DNA of 64,000 nucleotides from Catellatospora tritici (GTDB taxonomy: Bacteria; Actinomycetota; Actinomycetes; Mycobacteriales; Micromonosporaceae): assembly GCF_019083965.1 (NCBI RefSeq), contig NZ_JAHRCY010000010.1:62001-126000 (forward strand). Direction: 5' to 3'. Position numbers and translations under genes: made by a program. Of the stretch, positions 16,384 to 25,703 are shown piece after piece. Positions within the stretch are counted from its first letter, which is position 1. Each line of letters starts with the position of its first letter. The notes under the pieces are model-generated. The model was not told the origin of the DNA, did no database searches, and was given only the letters and a program-made list of their open reading frames with translations.

Positions 16384-17193
16384 TCAGCCGCGTAGCGCGT
16401 CCTCGACGCCGGTCTCGTGGCGGCCGAGGAAGACCGGGTCGCGGCCGGACAGCGTGTCGAGGGCGGCCTTGAGGCAGGCGCCCTGCTCGCGTACCACGGC
16501 CTGGGTCCAGAAGCCTTCGAAGCGGCGGACCGAGTCGTCGGCGACGCCGTCGGTCTCGATGCCCGCGTCGCGGCACAGGGTGACCGCCCGCGCGATGTGG
16601 TAGCTCTGCGTCACCACGATCGCCTTCTGCACCCCGAAGATCCGGGCCGCCCGCTGGCAGGAGTCGTACGTGTCGAACCCGGCGTGGTCGAGGACCACCT
16701 TGTCGGCGGGCACGCCCCGATCGACCAGCCAGTCACGCATGGTGTCCGGCTCGTCGTAGCTCCACTCGGCGTGGTCGCCGGAGACCAGGATCGCGCGCAC
16801 TTTCCCGGCGTCGTAGAGCTCCTTGGCGATGGCCAGCCGCGCCTCCAGGAACGCCGACGGCACCCCGTTCTCATGCACCTTGGCGCCGAGCACCAGCGCG
16901 ACCGGCGCCTGCGGCACGTCTTGCACGGAGTAGACGTGCCCGGAGGCGCCCCAGCGGATCCAGCCGATGCTGGCGCCGACCGCCAGTAATCCGGCCAGGG
17001 TGCCCCACACCGCCAGGCGCAGCACCCGGCGGCGCCAACGCGCCGGCCGACCAGGCGCGGACCGCCCCGGCGCGGCCGGATCAGGCTGGTCGAGGGCGGG
17101 CCCGTCGAGGGCGGGCTGGTCGGCGGGGGAGAGGTCGTCGGACACAGCCGCATCATCGGGTACGCCCGCCACCCCCGCAACGCCCTCCACCAC
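16384..17193 (-). CDS. SanA/YdcF-like (DUF218) membrane protein
   Basis: Up to 269 residues. A Pro/Asp-rich N-terminus precedes one transmembrane helix (LAVWGTLAGLLAVGASIGWIRW) and then the DUF218 fold: VALVLGAKVHENGVPSAFLEARL, ILVSGDHAEWSYDEPDTMRDWLVDRGVP and VVTQSYHIARAV. This is the SanA branch, implicated in envelope barrier function in enterobacteria. The start is uncertain: GTG 17193 gives the full protein, and GTG 17145 is in frame and removes a weakly conserved tail. It is divergent from the hydrogenase operon. Confidence 0.82.
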   Translation of the reverse strand: MVEGVAGVAGVPDDAAVSDDLSPADQPALDGPALDQPDPAAPGRSAPGRPARWRRRVLRLAVWGTLAGLLAVGASIGWIRWGASGHVYSVQDVPQAPVALVLGAKVHENGVPSAFLEARLAIAKELYDAGKVRAILVSGDHAEWSYDEPDTMRDWLVDRGVPADKVVLDHAGFDTYDSCQRAARIFGVQKAIVVTQSYHIARAVTLCRDAGIETDGVADDSVRRFEGFWTQAVVREQGACLKAALDTLSGRDPVFLGRHETGVEDALRG

Positions 17194-17294
17194 AGCATGA
17201 CGATGGCACTACGCAGCGCGATGCGCGGCGGGCGATTTGCGCGTGTTGTGGTGATAGGAACGCTATGGTGAACCACGACGGAGGAGGGAACGCC

Positions 17295-17846
17295 ATGACA
17301 GCGCCCGCGGTCGACACGCCGGTAGGGCGGCGCGAGCAGCCTGGCTCGGCCCTGGCCGCACTGGCGCCCGCGCTCGTCGATGCCGCCGCCGCGCTCGCCG
17401 ACCGGTTGGGCGCGGGCGGGACGCTGCACGTGTTCGGCGACGACGACGCCGAGTCCGACGCCCACCATGTCGCCGTCGAGTTCGTACACCCGGTGATCGT
17501 CGGTAAGCCCGCGCTGCCCGCGCTCGCCCACCCGGCCGCGCGCACCGCCCACCGGCTGCGCCACGCCGCCGCACCGTACGACGTCGCGCTGGCCCTGTGC
17601 GGCCCCGACCCCGCCGCGGTCGAGCCCGGCCTGCGCGCCGCCGCCGAACGGGGTCTGCTCGCCGTGGTGCTGTGCGGACCGAGGCTGCCGCGGGCCCCCG
17701 CCGCGCACACGCTCGCCCTGCCCGCCGACGACCCGCTGATCGTGCGCGAGCTGCGCGTCAGCGCCTACCACCTGCTCTGGGAACTGGTGCACGTGCTGCT
17801 GGAAGGCGACGGGGCACCGCCCGGTCACGGCGGTCGACCGGCATGA
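17295..17846 (+). CDS. Degenerate SIS-domain protein of the hydrogenase operon
   Basis: 183 residues; first gene of the hydrogenase operon (ribosome-binding site GGAGGAGGG at 17280-17288). It aligns by eye with the SIS-domain gene at 18141: LHVFGDDDAESDAHHVAVEF against LYAFGNGGSATDAQACADLY, and RVSAYHLLWELVHVLLE against TACHVLWELTT. The phosphosugar-binding Gly/Ser motif is replaced by acidic residues, so it has probably lost isomerase activity and may be a regulatory or scaffold partner. Such phosphoheptose-isomerase-like genes accompany actinobacterial hydrogenases; their role is unproven. Confidence 0.7.
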   Translation: MTAPAVDTPVGRREQPGSALAALAPALVDAAAALADRLGAGGTLHVFGDDDAESDAHHVAVEFVHPVIVGKPALPALAHPAARTAHRLRHAAAPYDVALALCGPDPAAVEPGLRAAAERGLLAVVLCGPRLPRAPAAHTLALPADDPLIVRELRVSAYHLLWELVHVLLEGDGAPPGHGGRPA

Positions 17847-17895
17847 ACGAGCGCAGCGAGCCGACCGCGCGCCCCGAGTGGAACGGGGCATCCGT

Positions 17896-18144
17896 ATGAG
17901 TGTCCGACTGGCGATCCTGGCCGAGCTACGCGCCGCCGCGCAGCCGACCGAGTCCTGCGTGACCTGCTCCGACACCGCCGTGCCGGTGACCGTGGTGCGG
18001 CTGCGGGCAGACGGACTGGCCCTGGTCGACGTCGGCGGCAGGGTAGAGGAGATCAGTGTCGCCCTGGTCGAGGCCAGGGTCGGCGACACGGTGCTGGTCC
18101 ACGCCGGTGAGGCCATCGCGGTGCTACCGGAGGTGGCGCCGTGA
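17896..18144 (+). CDS. Variant HypC/HupF-family hydrogenase chaperone
   Basis: 82 residues. The C-terminal two-thirds (VPVTVVRLRADGLALVDVGGRVEEISVALVEARVGDTVLVHAGEAIAVL) matches the HypC beta-barrel, including the GD-x-VLVHAG end. Canonical HypC starts Met-Cys; here a ~20-residue N-terminal extension precedes C21-V-T-C24. A standard hypC is also present at 26054, so this one may be a subunit-specific chaperone. It overlaps the next gene by GTGA. Confidence 0.75.
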   Translation: MSVRLAILAELRAAAQPTESCVTCSDTAVPVTVVRLRADGLALVDVGGRVEEISVALVEARVGDTVLVHAGEAIAVLPEVAP

Positions 18145-18820
18145 CGGCTGTGCGCCGTGCCGCGCCGGCCGGCCTCGGCTCGCTCTACCCCTTCCTGTAC
18201 GACGGCGCCCCCGCGCCCGACGCCACCGCTGCCCTCGTCGCCTCCACCGAGGCCAAGCTGCGCGACACCGCTCGCCTGCGCGCCGAGGTGCTCACCGAAC
18301 AGGCCGCCGCGCTGCGCCGCTGTGCGGCCACGCTGGCCGCCGCCCTGCACCGCGGCGCCCACCTGTACGCCTTCGGCAACGGCGGCAGCGCCACCGACGC
18401 CCAGGCCTGCGCCGACCTGTACGCCTGCCCGCCGGTGCCCGGCCCGAACCTGCCCGCGACGGCGCTGGGCGGCGACGGCGCGGTGCTCAGCGCGCTGGCC
18501 AACGACGTCGGCGTCGAGGCGGTGTTCGCCCGGCAGTTGGCCGCGCTCGCCCGCCCCGGCGACATCGCGGTCGGCTTCTCCACCAGTGGCAACTCCCCCA
18601 ACCTGGTCGCCGCGTTCGCGCAGGCCCGGCGGATCGGCATGGTCACCGTCGGCTTCGCGGGCGGTGACGGCGGCGCGATGGCGCGCGCGCAGCTCGACCA
18701 CTTGTTCGTCGTGCGGTCGCCGTCGGTGCACCGCATCCAGGAGGCGCAGACGACCGCCTGTCACGTGCTGTGGGAGCTGACCACGGCCGGTGCGACGGGG
18801 TCGGCGCCAGAGCACAGGGG

Positions 18821-18824
<4 letters not shown>
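18141..18824 (+). CDS. SIS-domain phosphosugar isomerase-like protein (GmhA-like)
   Basis: 227 residues. The SIS motifs are intact: LYAFGNGGSATDAQACADLY, LGGDGAVLSALANDVGVEAVFARQL and GFSTSGNSPNLVAAFAQARRIGMVTVGF; these match sedoheptulose-7-phosphate isomerase (GmhA). No other heptose genes are present. Its place between a HypC variant and the hydrogenase small subunit, with GTGA overlaps on both sides, points to a job in hydrogenase biogenesis or regulation rather than lipopolysaccharide synthesis, which actinomycetes lack. Confidence 0.8.
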
Positions 18825-19885
<1,061 letters not shown>

Positions 19886-19922
19886 CCCGCTTTCACGCGA
19901 CAGGAAGGGCTGAACAACCGCC

Positions 19923-21695
19923 ATGACCATGCAGCAGGAGCGTGAGGGTCTGGTCGAGATGTCGTGGGATCCGATCACCCGGATCGTCGGCAGCCTCGGC
20001 ATCTACACGAAGATCGACTGGAAGCAGAAGCAGGTCGTCGAGGCGTACAGCACCTCGTCGGTGTTCCGCGGCTACAGCATCTTCATGAAGGGCAAGGACC
20101 CGCGCGACGCCCACTTCATCACCAGCCGCATCTGCGGCATCTGCGGCGACAACCACGCGACCTGCTCGGTCTACGCGCAGAACCAGGCGTACGGGGTGCA
20201 GCCGCCGCACCTGGGGGAGTGGATCGTCAACCTGGGCGAGGCCGCCGAGTACATGTTCGACCACAACATCTTCCAGGAGAACCTGGTCGGGGTGGACTAC
20301 TGCGAGCGGATGGTCCGCGAGACCAACCCCGGGGTGTGGGAGAAGGCCAAGAACACCCCGGCCCCGGGCGCCGCGCAGCACGGGTACAAGACCATCGCCG
20401 AGATCATGACCTCGCTCAACCCGCTGGAGGGCGAGTTCTACCGCGAGGCGCTGCAGGTCAGCCGAACCACCCGGGAGATGTTCTGCCTGATGGAGGGGCG
20501 CCACGTGCACCCGTCCACGCTGTACCCGGGCGGCGTCGGCACGGTCGCCACGGTGCAGCTGTTCACCGACTACCTGTCCCGGCTGATGCGGTATGTCGAG
20601 TTCATGAAGCGGGTCGTGCCGATGCACGACGACCTGTTCGACTTCTTCTACGAGGCGCTGCCGGGCTACGAGAAGGTGGGCCAGCGGCGGGTGCTGCTGG
20701 GCTGCTGGGGCGCGCTCAACGACCCGGACCACTGCGACTTCACGTACGAGCGGATGTCCGACTGGGGCCGCAAGATGTTCGTGACGCCGGGCATCGTGGT
20801 CGACGGCAAGCTCGTCACCAACGACCTGGTGAAGATCAACCTCGGCATCCGCATCCTGCTCGGCAGCTCCTACTACGACGACTGGCAGGGCGAGCAGGTC
20901 TTCGTGCACCGCGACCCGCTGGGCAACCCGGTCGACGTGCGCCACCCGTGGAACCAGCACACCCTGCCCAAGCCGCAGAAGCGCGACTTCGACGGGGCGT
21001 ACTCCTGGGTCATGTCGCCGCGCTGGTTCGACGGCGCCGACCACCTGGCCTTGGACACCGGCGGCGGCCCGATCGCCCGGCTGTGGTCCACCGCCCTGTC
21101 CGGCCTGGTCGACATCGGCTACGTCAAGGCCACCGGCCACAGCGTGATCATCAACCTGCCCAAGACGCTGACCAAGCCCGAGGTCAGCTTCGAGTGGAAG
21201 ATCCCGCAGTGGAGCAACGCCCTGGAGCGCAACCGGGCCCGCACCTACTTCCAGGCGTACGCCGCCGCCGTCGCCCTGCACGCCTGCGAGAAGGCGCTGG
21301 GCGAGGTCCGGGCCGGACGCACCCAGACCTGGGAGCCGTTCAAGGTGCCCAAGGACGCCAACAGCTGCGGCTTCACCGAGGCGGTGCGCGGCGTGCTGTC
21401 GCACCACATGGTCATCCGGGACGGGAAGATCGCCAACTACCACCCGTACCCGCCGACGCCGTGGAACGGCAGCGTGCGCGACCGGTACGGCACGCCGGGA
21501 CCGTACGAGGACGCGGTGCAGAACACGCCGATCTTCGAGGAGAACACGCAGGAGAACTTCAAGGGCATCGACATCATGCGCGCCGTACGCAGCTTCGACC
21601 CGTGCCTGCCGTGCGGGGTGCACATGTACACCGGCGACGGGAACGTGCTGCGCAAACTGCACACCCCGCACGTGTTCGCGTCCGGCAACGCATGA
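19923..21695 (+). CDS. hhyL: [NiFe]-hydrogenase large subunit (group 1h/5, HhyL)
   Basis: 590 residues. The N-terminal Ni ligand pair lies in SRICGICGDNHATCSVYAQ and the C-terminal pair in FDPCLPCGVH, so all four Cys are present. A 23-residue tail (from MYTGDGN) follows the His and is expected to be removed by the protease encoded at 24933. The N-terminus has WDPITRIVGSLGIYTKID, with PITR(I/L) conserved. Enzymes of this type oxidise H2 at atmospheric concentrations and tolerate O2, supporting persistence of starved soil actinobacteria. The start has AGGAAGG 14 nt upstream; ATG 19929 is an alternative. Confidence 0.95.
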   Translation: MTMQQEREGLVEMSWDPITRIVGSLGIYTKIDWKQKQVVEAYSTSSVFRGYSIFMKGKDPRDAHFITSRICGICGDNHATCSVYAQNQAYGVQPPHLGEWIVNLGEAAEYMFDHNIFQENLVGVDYCERMVRETNPGVWEKAKNTPAPGAAQHGYKTIAEIMTSLNPLEGEFYREALQVSRTTREMFCLMEGRHVHPSTLYPGGVGTVATVQLFTDYLSRLMRYVEFMKRVVPMHDDLFDFFYEALPGYEKVGQRRVLLGCWGALNDPDHCDFTYERMSDWGRKMFVTPGIVVDGKLVTNDLVKINLGIRILLGSSYYDDWQGEQVFVHRDPLGNPVDVRHPWNQHTLPKPQKRDFDGAYSWVMSPRWFDGADHLALDTGGGPIARLWSTALSGLVDIGYVKATGHSVIINLPKTLTKPEVSFEWKIPQWSNALERNRARTYFQAYAAAVALHACEKALGEVRAGRTQTWEPFKVPKDANSCGFTEAVRGVLSHHMVIRDGKIANYHPYPPTPWNGSVRDRYGTPGPYEDAVQNTPIFEENTQENFKGIDIMRAVRSFDPCLPCGVHMYTGDGNVLRKLHTPHVFASGNA

Positions 21696-22237
21696 GCGCC
21701 GACGTCGACCTCGACCCGCACGCGGTCGGGGAGCGGGTGCAGGCTCGGCTCGACGAGGTGGAGCGCGCGGGCGGCCCGGCCGCCCGCGCCGCCGCCGACG
21801 ACGCCGTACGCGAGCTGATGCTGCTGCACTCCGCCGCCCTGACCCGGCTCCTGCACGGCCTGACCGCACTGCCCGGCAACGCCGCCGCGCTGCCCGCGCT
21901 CGCCTCGGACGAGCTGGTCGGCGGCCTGCTCGCCCTGTACGACCTGCACCCGGTGCCGGTCACCGACCGGGTCGCCGCGGCCCTGCCGCGCGTGGCCGGG
22001 AAACTCGGCCGCGAGGTGGCGCTGCTCGGCGTCGACGCCGACGGCGTGGCCCACGTCGCCCTGACCGCCTCCGGCTGCGGTGGCGGCTGCGGCAGCACGG
22101 GTGCGGCCGTGGCCGACGCGCTGACCCGGGCGGTGCAGCAGGCCGCGCCGGAGGTCGTCGAGGTGCGGGTGCAGGAGCGGGCCGCGCCCGCGCCACTGCT
22201 GCAGATCGGACGGCGCGACGCCGGTGTGACCGCATGA
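21692..22237 (+). CDS. NifU-like protein of the hydrogenase operon
   Basis: 181 residues. The C-terminal part (VALTASGCGGGCGSTGAAVADALTRAVQQAAPEVVEVRV) resembles the NifU C-terminal Fe-S scaffold domain, but the Cys motif reads C-G-G-G-C (C-x3-C) rather than C-x2-C. The N-terminal ~110 residues are helical without known motifs. It overlaps hhyL and the next gene by ATGA. It may deliver or hold an Fe-S cluster for the hydrogenase or its electron partner; this is inference from family and position. Confidence 0.72.
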   Translation: MSADVDLDPHAVGERVQARLDEVERAGGPAARAAADDAVRELMLLHSAALTRLLHGLTALPGNAAALPALASDELVGGLLALYDLHPVPVTDRVAAALPRVAGKLGREVALLGVDADGVAHVALTASGCGGGCGSTGAAVADALTRAVQQAAPEVVEVRVQERAAPAPLLQIGRRDAGVTA

Positions 22238-22899
22238 CCCTGCGCCGCTACCTGCGCCCGGCCGCCGCCGCGCCGCCCGGTTCCGGTGCGGGGGCCGGAG
22301 CGGGGGCCGGTGTGGAGGGTGGTGAACGGTGTGAACTGTGCGGAGCGCCGCTGCCCGCGCGGCACGACCACCTGGTCGACCGGCACAGCCGCTCGCTGCC
22401 GTGTGCGTGCCGCCCGTGCTGGCTGCTGTTCCCGGCGGCCGTGCCCGCCCCGGACCGTGTCCCGCGCTATGCCGCGATCCCGGCCAGCGTCACCGCGCTG
22501 CCCGGCTTTCCGCTCACCGAACGCGACTGGGCCGCCCTCGACCTGCCGGTCCGCCTCGCCTTCGTATACCGGGACAGTGCCCTGCACCACCCCGTGGCCC
22601 TCTACCCGAGCCCGGCCGGCGCCGCCGAGTCCCCGCTACCGCCCGACGCCTGGGCTGAGCTGCTCGCCCGCCACCCGGCCACCGCCGGCATGACCGAAGA
22701 CGTCGTCGCGCTGCTGCTGCACCGGGGCGACCGGGGGCCGGAGTGCTTCGTTGTCCCCATCGACTCCTGCTATCGGCTGGTCGGGTTGGTGCGGACGCAC
22801 TGGCGCGGCTTCGACGGCGGTGAGCAGGCGCGCGCCGCGATCGGCGGGTTCCTCGACGAGGTGCGCGCGGGCGCGAGGACGGAGGCCGCAGTTGCTTGA
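22234..22899 (+). CDS. DUF5947-like hydrogenase-operon protein
   Basis: 221 residues. A Gly/Ala-rich start is followed by CELCGAPLPARHDHLVDRHSRSLPCACRPCWLLF, giving C-x2-C plus C-x-C-x2-C: a metal site, possibly Fe-S or Zn. The remainder has no known motif. I recall this type being labelled DUF5947 in actinobacterial hydrogenase clusters; the name is from memory. Overlaps both neighbours, so its production is coupled to the structural subunits. A redox partner or assembly role is plausible but untested. Confidence 0.65.
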   Translation: MTLRRYLRPAAAAPPGSGAGAGAGAGVEGGERCELCGAPLPARHDHLVDRHSRSLPCACRPCWLLFPAAVPAPDRVPRYAAIPASVTALPGFPLTERDWAALDLPVRLAFVYRDSALHHPVALYPSPAGAAESPLPPDAWAELLARHPATAGMTEDVVALLLHRGDRGPECFVVPIDSCYRLVGLVRTHWRGFDGGEQARAAIGGFLDEVRAGARTEAAVA

Positions 22900-23548
22900 G
22901 CTCGACTTCACCTGCCTGGACGTGCAGGCCCAACGCTGGGCGGCGGCCCCGACGCTGCGCGTCCGGCTGGGCGTGACCGGCCCCGCGGACGTACGCGTGC
23001 ACGCCGGTGTGCTCACCTGCCAGCTGCGCATCGACCCGCGCGCCCGCGACTACACCGACGCCGAGGCGCAGAAACTCGCGTGCGTGTTCGGCGAGCCGTC
23101 GCGCTGGGCGGCGAGCATGCAGCAGCTGCAGTTCGCCACGGTCACCGCGATGCTGCCCGGCTTCACCGCCCGCACCGAGATGGAACTGCTGGTGCCCTGC
23201 TCGTACGACCTGGAGGTCGGGCTGGGCAAGTTCTTCCACGCCCTGTCCGGCGGGGACGTCCCGCTGACGCTGCTGTTCAGCGGCACGGTGTTCGTGGCGA
23301 CCGCGGCCGGGGTCCAGGTGGCGCGGGTGCCGTGGGACCGGGAGGCGAACCATCGGATGCCCGCGGCGATCTGGCGCGACCTGATGGACCTCTACTTCCC
23401 GGACTCGGCCTGGATCCGGCTGCGCCGCGACACGACCGACGCGCTGCTGCGCTACCAGGCCCGACACGCGGTGCCCAGTGCCGACGCGGCGCTGGCCGGG
23501 CTGCTGGCGGACCGGCAGGAGGAGGCCGCGTGTCCGGTCCCGCGCTGA
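22892..23548 (+). CDS. DUF6084-like hydrogenase-operon protein
   Basis: 218 residues from TTG 22892, chosen because GGAGG (22881-22885) sits 6 nt upstream and the reading overlaps the previous stop by 8 nt. The sequence (LLELDFTCLDVQAQRWAAAPTLRVRL ... VPCSYDLEVGLGKFFHALSGGDVPLTLLFSG) is beta-rich with no catalytic motif. From memory this matches DUF6084, seen only beside group 1h hydrogenases. The function is unknown. Confidence 0.65.
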   Translation: MLELDFTCLDVQAQRWAAAPTLRVRLGVTGPADVRVHAGVLTCQLRIDPRARDYTDAEAQKLACVFGEPSRWAASMQQLQFATVTAMLPGFTARTEMELLVPCSYDLEVGLGKFFHALSGGDVPLTLLFSGTVFVATAAGVQVARVPWDREANHRMPAAIWRDLMDLYFPDSAWIRLRRDTTDALLRYQARHAVPSADAALAGLLADRQEEAACPVPR

Positions 23549-24936
23549 GCGACCCGTTCGAGCAGGCCCGCGCCGTCGCCGACGCGGTGCTGTACGAGGG
23601 CTACCTGCTGTACCCGTACCGCGCCGACGCGGCCAAGAACCAGTTGCGCTGGCAGTTCGGCGTGCTGGTGCCCCCGTCCTACGCCTCCGACGCGCACGGC
23701 GAGTACGCCACCTGCCAGACCCAACTGCTCGCCGAGCCCGGCCCGGACGCGGTGCTGCGCTGGCGGCTGCGTTTCCTGCACGCGGTCACCCGCACCGTCG
23801 AGGCGGCCACGCCGGACGGCTGGGCGGCGCGCGCCTCCGCCGAACACGAAGGCGTGCTGCACCTGACCTTCGACGAGACGATCGAGCAGACCGTCGACGT
23901 CGAAGCCCCGCTGTGGCCCCTGGTCGGCGCTCCCGACGACATGACCCCGTTCGCCGTCCCCGGCGGCGAGGAGATCGAGCAGCTCAGCCCCGACCTGCGG
24001 CTGCGCCGCGTACGCCGCCCGCTCCAGGGCGCGCTGCGCCTGCGCGTCGAGCCCCTGCCCGGCCCGTACCGCCCCCTCCGCCTCACCTGCACCGTCGAAA
24101 ACCGCACGGAGGAAAGGAAGGGCCCCTTCTTATCGCAATCCGTAGAAGAAGGGCCCCTTCTTGACGCCTCGGCTCGGTCGGAGCGGCCGGAGGCGCTGCG
24201 GTCGTCGCTGATCGCGGCGCACAGCGTGTTCGCGCTGAGCGCCGGTGGGTTCGTGTCGGCGCTCGATCCGCCGGAGTGGGCGAAGGCGGCGGTCAACGAT
24301 TGCCGCAACGTGCGCACCTGGCCGGTGCTGCTGGGCGAGCCGGGGCGTACCGACGCGGTCCTGTCCGCGCCGGTGATCCTGTACGACCACCCGGTCCTCG
24401 CCCCCGAGAGCCCCGGCGAGACGTTCGACTCCCTGGAGATCGACGAGCTGCTCGTGCTGCGTACGCTGACGCTCACCGACGCGGAGAAGCGGCAGGTCCG
24501 GGCCACGGACGCGCGGGCGAACGCGCTGCTTGGCCGGGCCGAGGCGCTGCCGCCGGAGCTGTTCGAGCGACTGCACGGCGCGATCCGCCAACTGCGCCCG
24601 GTCGGGGCGGCAGCCACGGCCGACCCGCTCCAGACCGCGGCGCCCTGGTGGGACCCGGGCGCGGACAGCAGCGTCGACCCGAGCACCGACACCGTGGTGA
24701 TCGACGGGGTGGCGGTCGGCGCCGGGGGCAAGGTGCGGCTGCGGCCGGGCGGGCGGCGCAGCGACGCGCAGGACATGTTCCTGGTCGACCGGCTGGCGAC
24801 GGTGCACGCCGTACTGCTCGATGTGGACGGCTCGACGCACCTGGCCGTGACCCTCGACGACGACCCCGCCGCCGACCTGCAGGTCGAGCAGGGCCGGTTC
24901 CGCTACTTCGCGCCGGAGGAGGTGGTCCCGTCATGA
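23530..24936 (+). CDS. Unrecognised 468-residue hydrogenase-operon protein with an embedded palindromic repeat
   Basis: 468 residues from GTG 23530 (GGAGG 4 nt upstream). No known domain was recognised. The N-terminal half has YEGYLLYPYRADAAKNQLRWQFGVLVPPSYA and the C-terminal half has DSLEIDELLVLRTLTLTDAEKRQ and VDGSTHLAVTLDDD; PYRADAAKNQLRWQFG looks strongly conserved. At 24113-24165 a copy of the family A palindrome is translated as KGPFLSQSVEEGPLLD, splitting the protein near residue 200. It overlaps the upstream gene by 19 bp and the protease gene by ATGA. Probably a conserved accessory factor for this hydrogenase class. Confidence 0.65.
   Translation: MSGPALSDPFEQARAVADAVLYEGYLLYPYRADAAKNQLRWQFGVLVPPSYASDAHGEYATCQTQLLAEPGPDAVLRWRLRFLHAVTRTVEAATPDGWAARASAEHEGVLHLTFDETIEQTVDVEAPLWPLVGAPDDMTPFAVPGGEEIEQLSPDLRLRRVRRPLQGALRLRVEPLPGPYRPLRLTCTVENRTEERKGPFLSQSVEEGPLLDASARSERPEALRSSLIAAHSVFALSAGGFVSALDPPEWAKAAVNDCRNVRTWPVLLGEPGRTDAVLSAPVILYDHPVLAPESPGETFDSLEIDELLVLRTLTLTDAEKRQVRATDARANALLGRAEALPPELFERLHGAIRQLRPVGAAATADPLQTAAPWWDPGADSSVDPSTDTVVIDGVAVGAGGKVRLRPGGRRSDAQDMFLVDRLATVHAVLLDVDGSTHLAVTLDDDPAADLQVEQGRFRYFAPEEVVPS
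24113..24165 (+). repeat. Palindromic repeat family A, copy 3 (intragenic, in frame)
   Basis: Two arms, AAGGAAGGGCCCCTTCTT and AGAAGGGCCCCTTCTT, flank TATCGCAATCCGTAGA. It lies fully inside the 23530-24936 coding region and is read without stops. The other copies in this window are intergenic. Confidence 0.92.
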
Positions 24937-25463
24937 CGGTGCTGGTCGCGGGCCTGGGCAACATCTTCCTCGGCGACGACGGGTTCGGCGTCGAGGTCGC
25001 GGCGCGCCTGGCGGCGCAGCCGCATCCGGAGTGGGTACGGGTGGCCGACTACGGCATCCGCGGCGTCCATCTCGCGTACGACCTGATGGAAGGCTACGAC
25101 GCCACCGTGCTCATCGACACCGACCAGCGCGGCGACGTCCCCGGCACGGTGCGCCTGGTCGAGATCACCGCCGAGCACCGTGCCGCGGACCGGGCGGCCG
25201 GGGACGGGGTGCTGGTCGACCCGCACGGTATGCAGCCCAACCGGGTGCTGCACCTGCTCGACAGCTGCGGCGGCAGCCCTGGCCGGGTGCTGCTGGTGGG
25301 CTGCGAACCGGCCGTGTTGGAGGAGGGCATCGGCCTGAGCCGCCCGGTGCTGGCCGCCGTCGACGTCGCGGTCGTGCTGGTACGGCAGCTGTGGGACGCC
25401 GGGCCGCAGGCCCTGCTCGAGCAGAGCGTTTCGTCAGGTCCATCCAGGAGAGGAGCACCGTGA
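24933..25463 (+). CDS. [NiFe]-hydrogenase maturation endopeptidase (HyaD/HycI type)
   Basis: 176 residues. VLVAGLGNIFLGDDGFGVEVAARL is the family opening (GN-x3-GDDG-G, with E20 a Ni ligand), followed by ATVLIDTDQRG and VDPHGMQP, whose Asp and His would complete the metal site. The family clips the C-terminal tail of the large subunit after Ni insertion; the 23-residue tail on HhyL is the expected substrate. ATG 24933 overlaps the previous stop codon. Confidence 0.92.
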   Translation: MTVLVAGLGNIFLGDDGFGVEVAARLAAQPHPEWVRVADYGIRGVHLAYDLMEGYDATVLIDTDQRGDVPGTVRLVEITAEHRAADRAAGDGVLVDPHGMQPNRVLHLLDSCGGSPGRVLLVGCEPAVLEEGIGLSRPVLAAVDVAVVLVRQLWDAGPQALLEQSVSSGPSRRGAP

Positions 25464-25570
25464 TGTTGTGGAAGAAGGTCGTGGCCGGGCTGCTGCTGGC
25501 CGGGGCGGCGGCACTGGTGATCCAGTCGCTGCCGGACATGAAGCGGTATCTGAAGATGCGCAGCATGTGA
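25463..25570 (+). CDS. 35-residue membrane peptide (DUF6893-like)
   Basis: Only 35 residues: a Trp-Lys-Lys start, one transmembrane segment (VVAGLLLAGAAALVIQSL), then a basic tail (PDMKRYLKMRSM). ATG 25463 shares its A with the stop of the protease gene (TGATG), and GGAG lies 7 nt upstream. I recall such small proteins being called DUF6893 in actinobacterial hydrogenase loci. It may anchor the soluble hydrogenase to the membrane or bridge to the quinone pool; this is inference. Confidence 0.7.
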   Translation: MLWKKVVAGLLLAGAAALVIQSLPDMKRYLKMRSM

Positions 25571-25589
25571 CGCCGCCGCCAACCCGGCG

Positions 25590-25643
25590 GTTAAGAAGGG
25601 CCCCTTCCTCTACGTAAAGCGATGAGAAGGCGCCCTTCCTTTT
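25590..25643. repeat. Palindromic repeat family A, copy 4 (inverted orientation)
   Basis: Reads GTTAAGAAGGGGCCC-type from the other strand: GAAGGGCCCCTTCC, then TCTACGTAAAGCGATGAG and AAGGCGCCCTTCC. It separates the structural part of the hydrogenase operon from hypA and probably weakens read-through into the hyp genes. Confidence 0.82.
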
Positions 25644-25703
25644 CGTGCGCATCTCTTGGGGTGGGCGGGGCGTTGCGATTGGTGACAAGGGAGCGGGGGA
25701 CAG

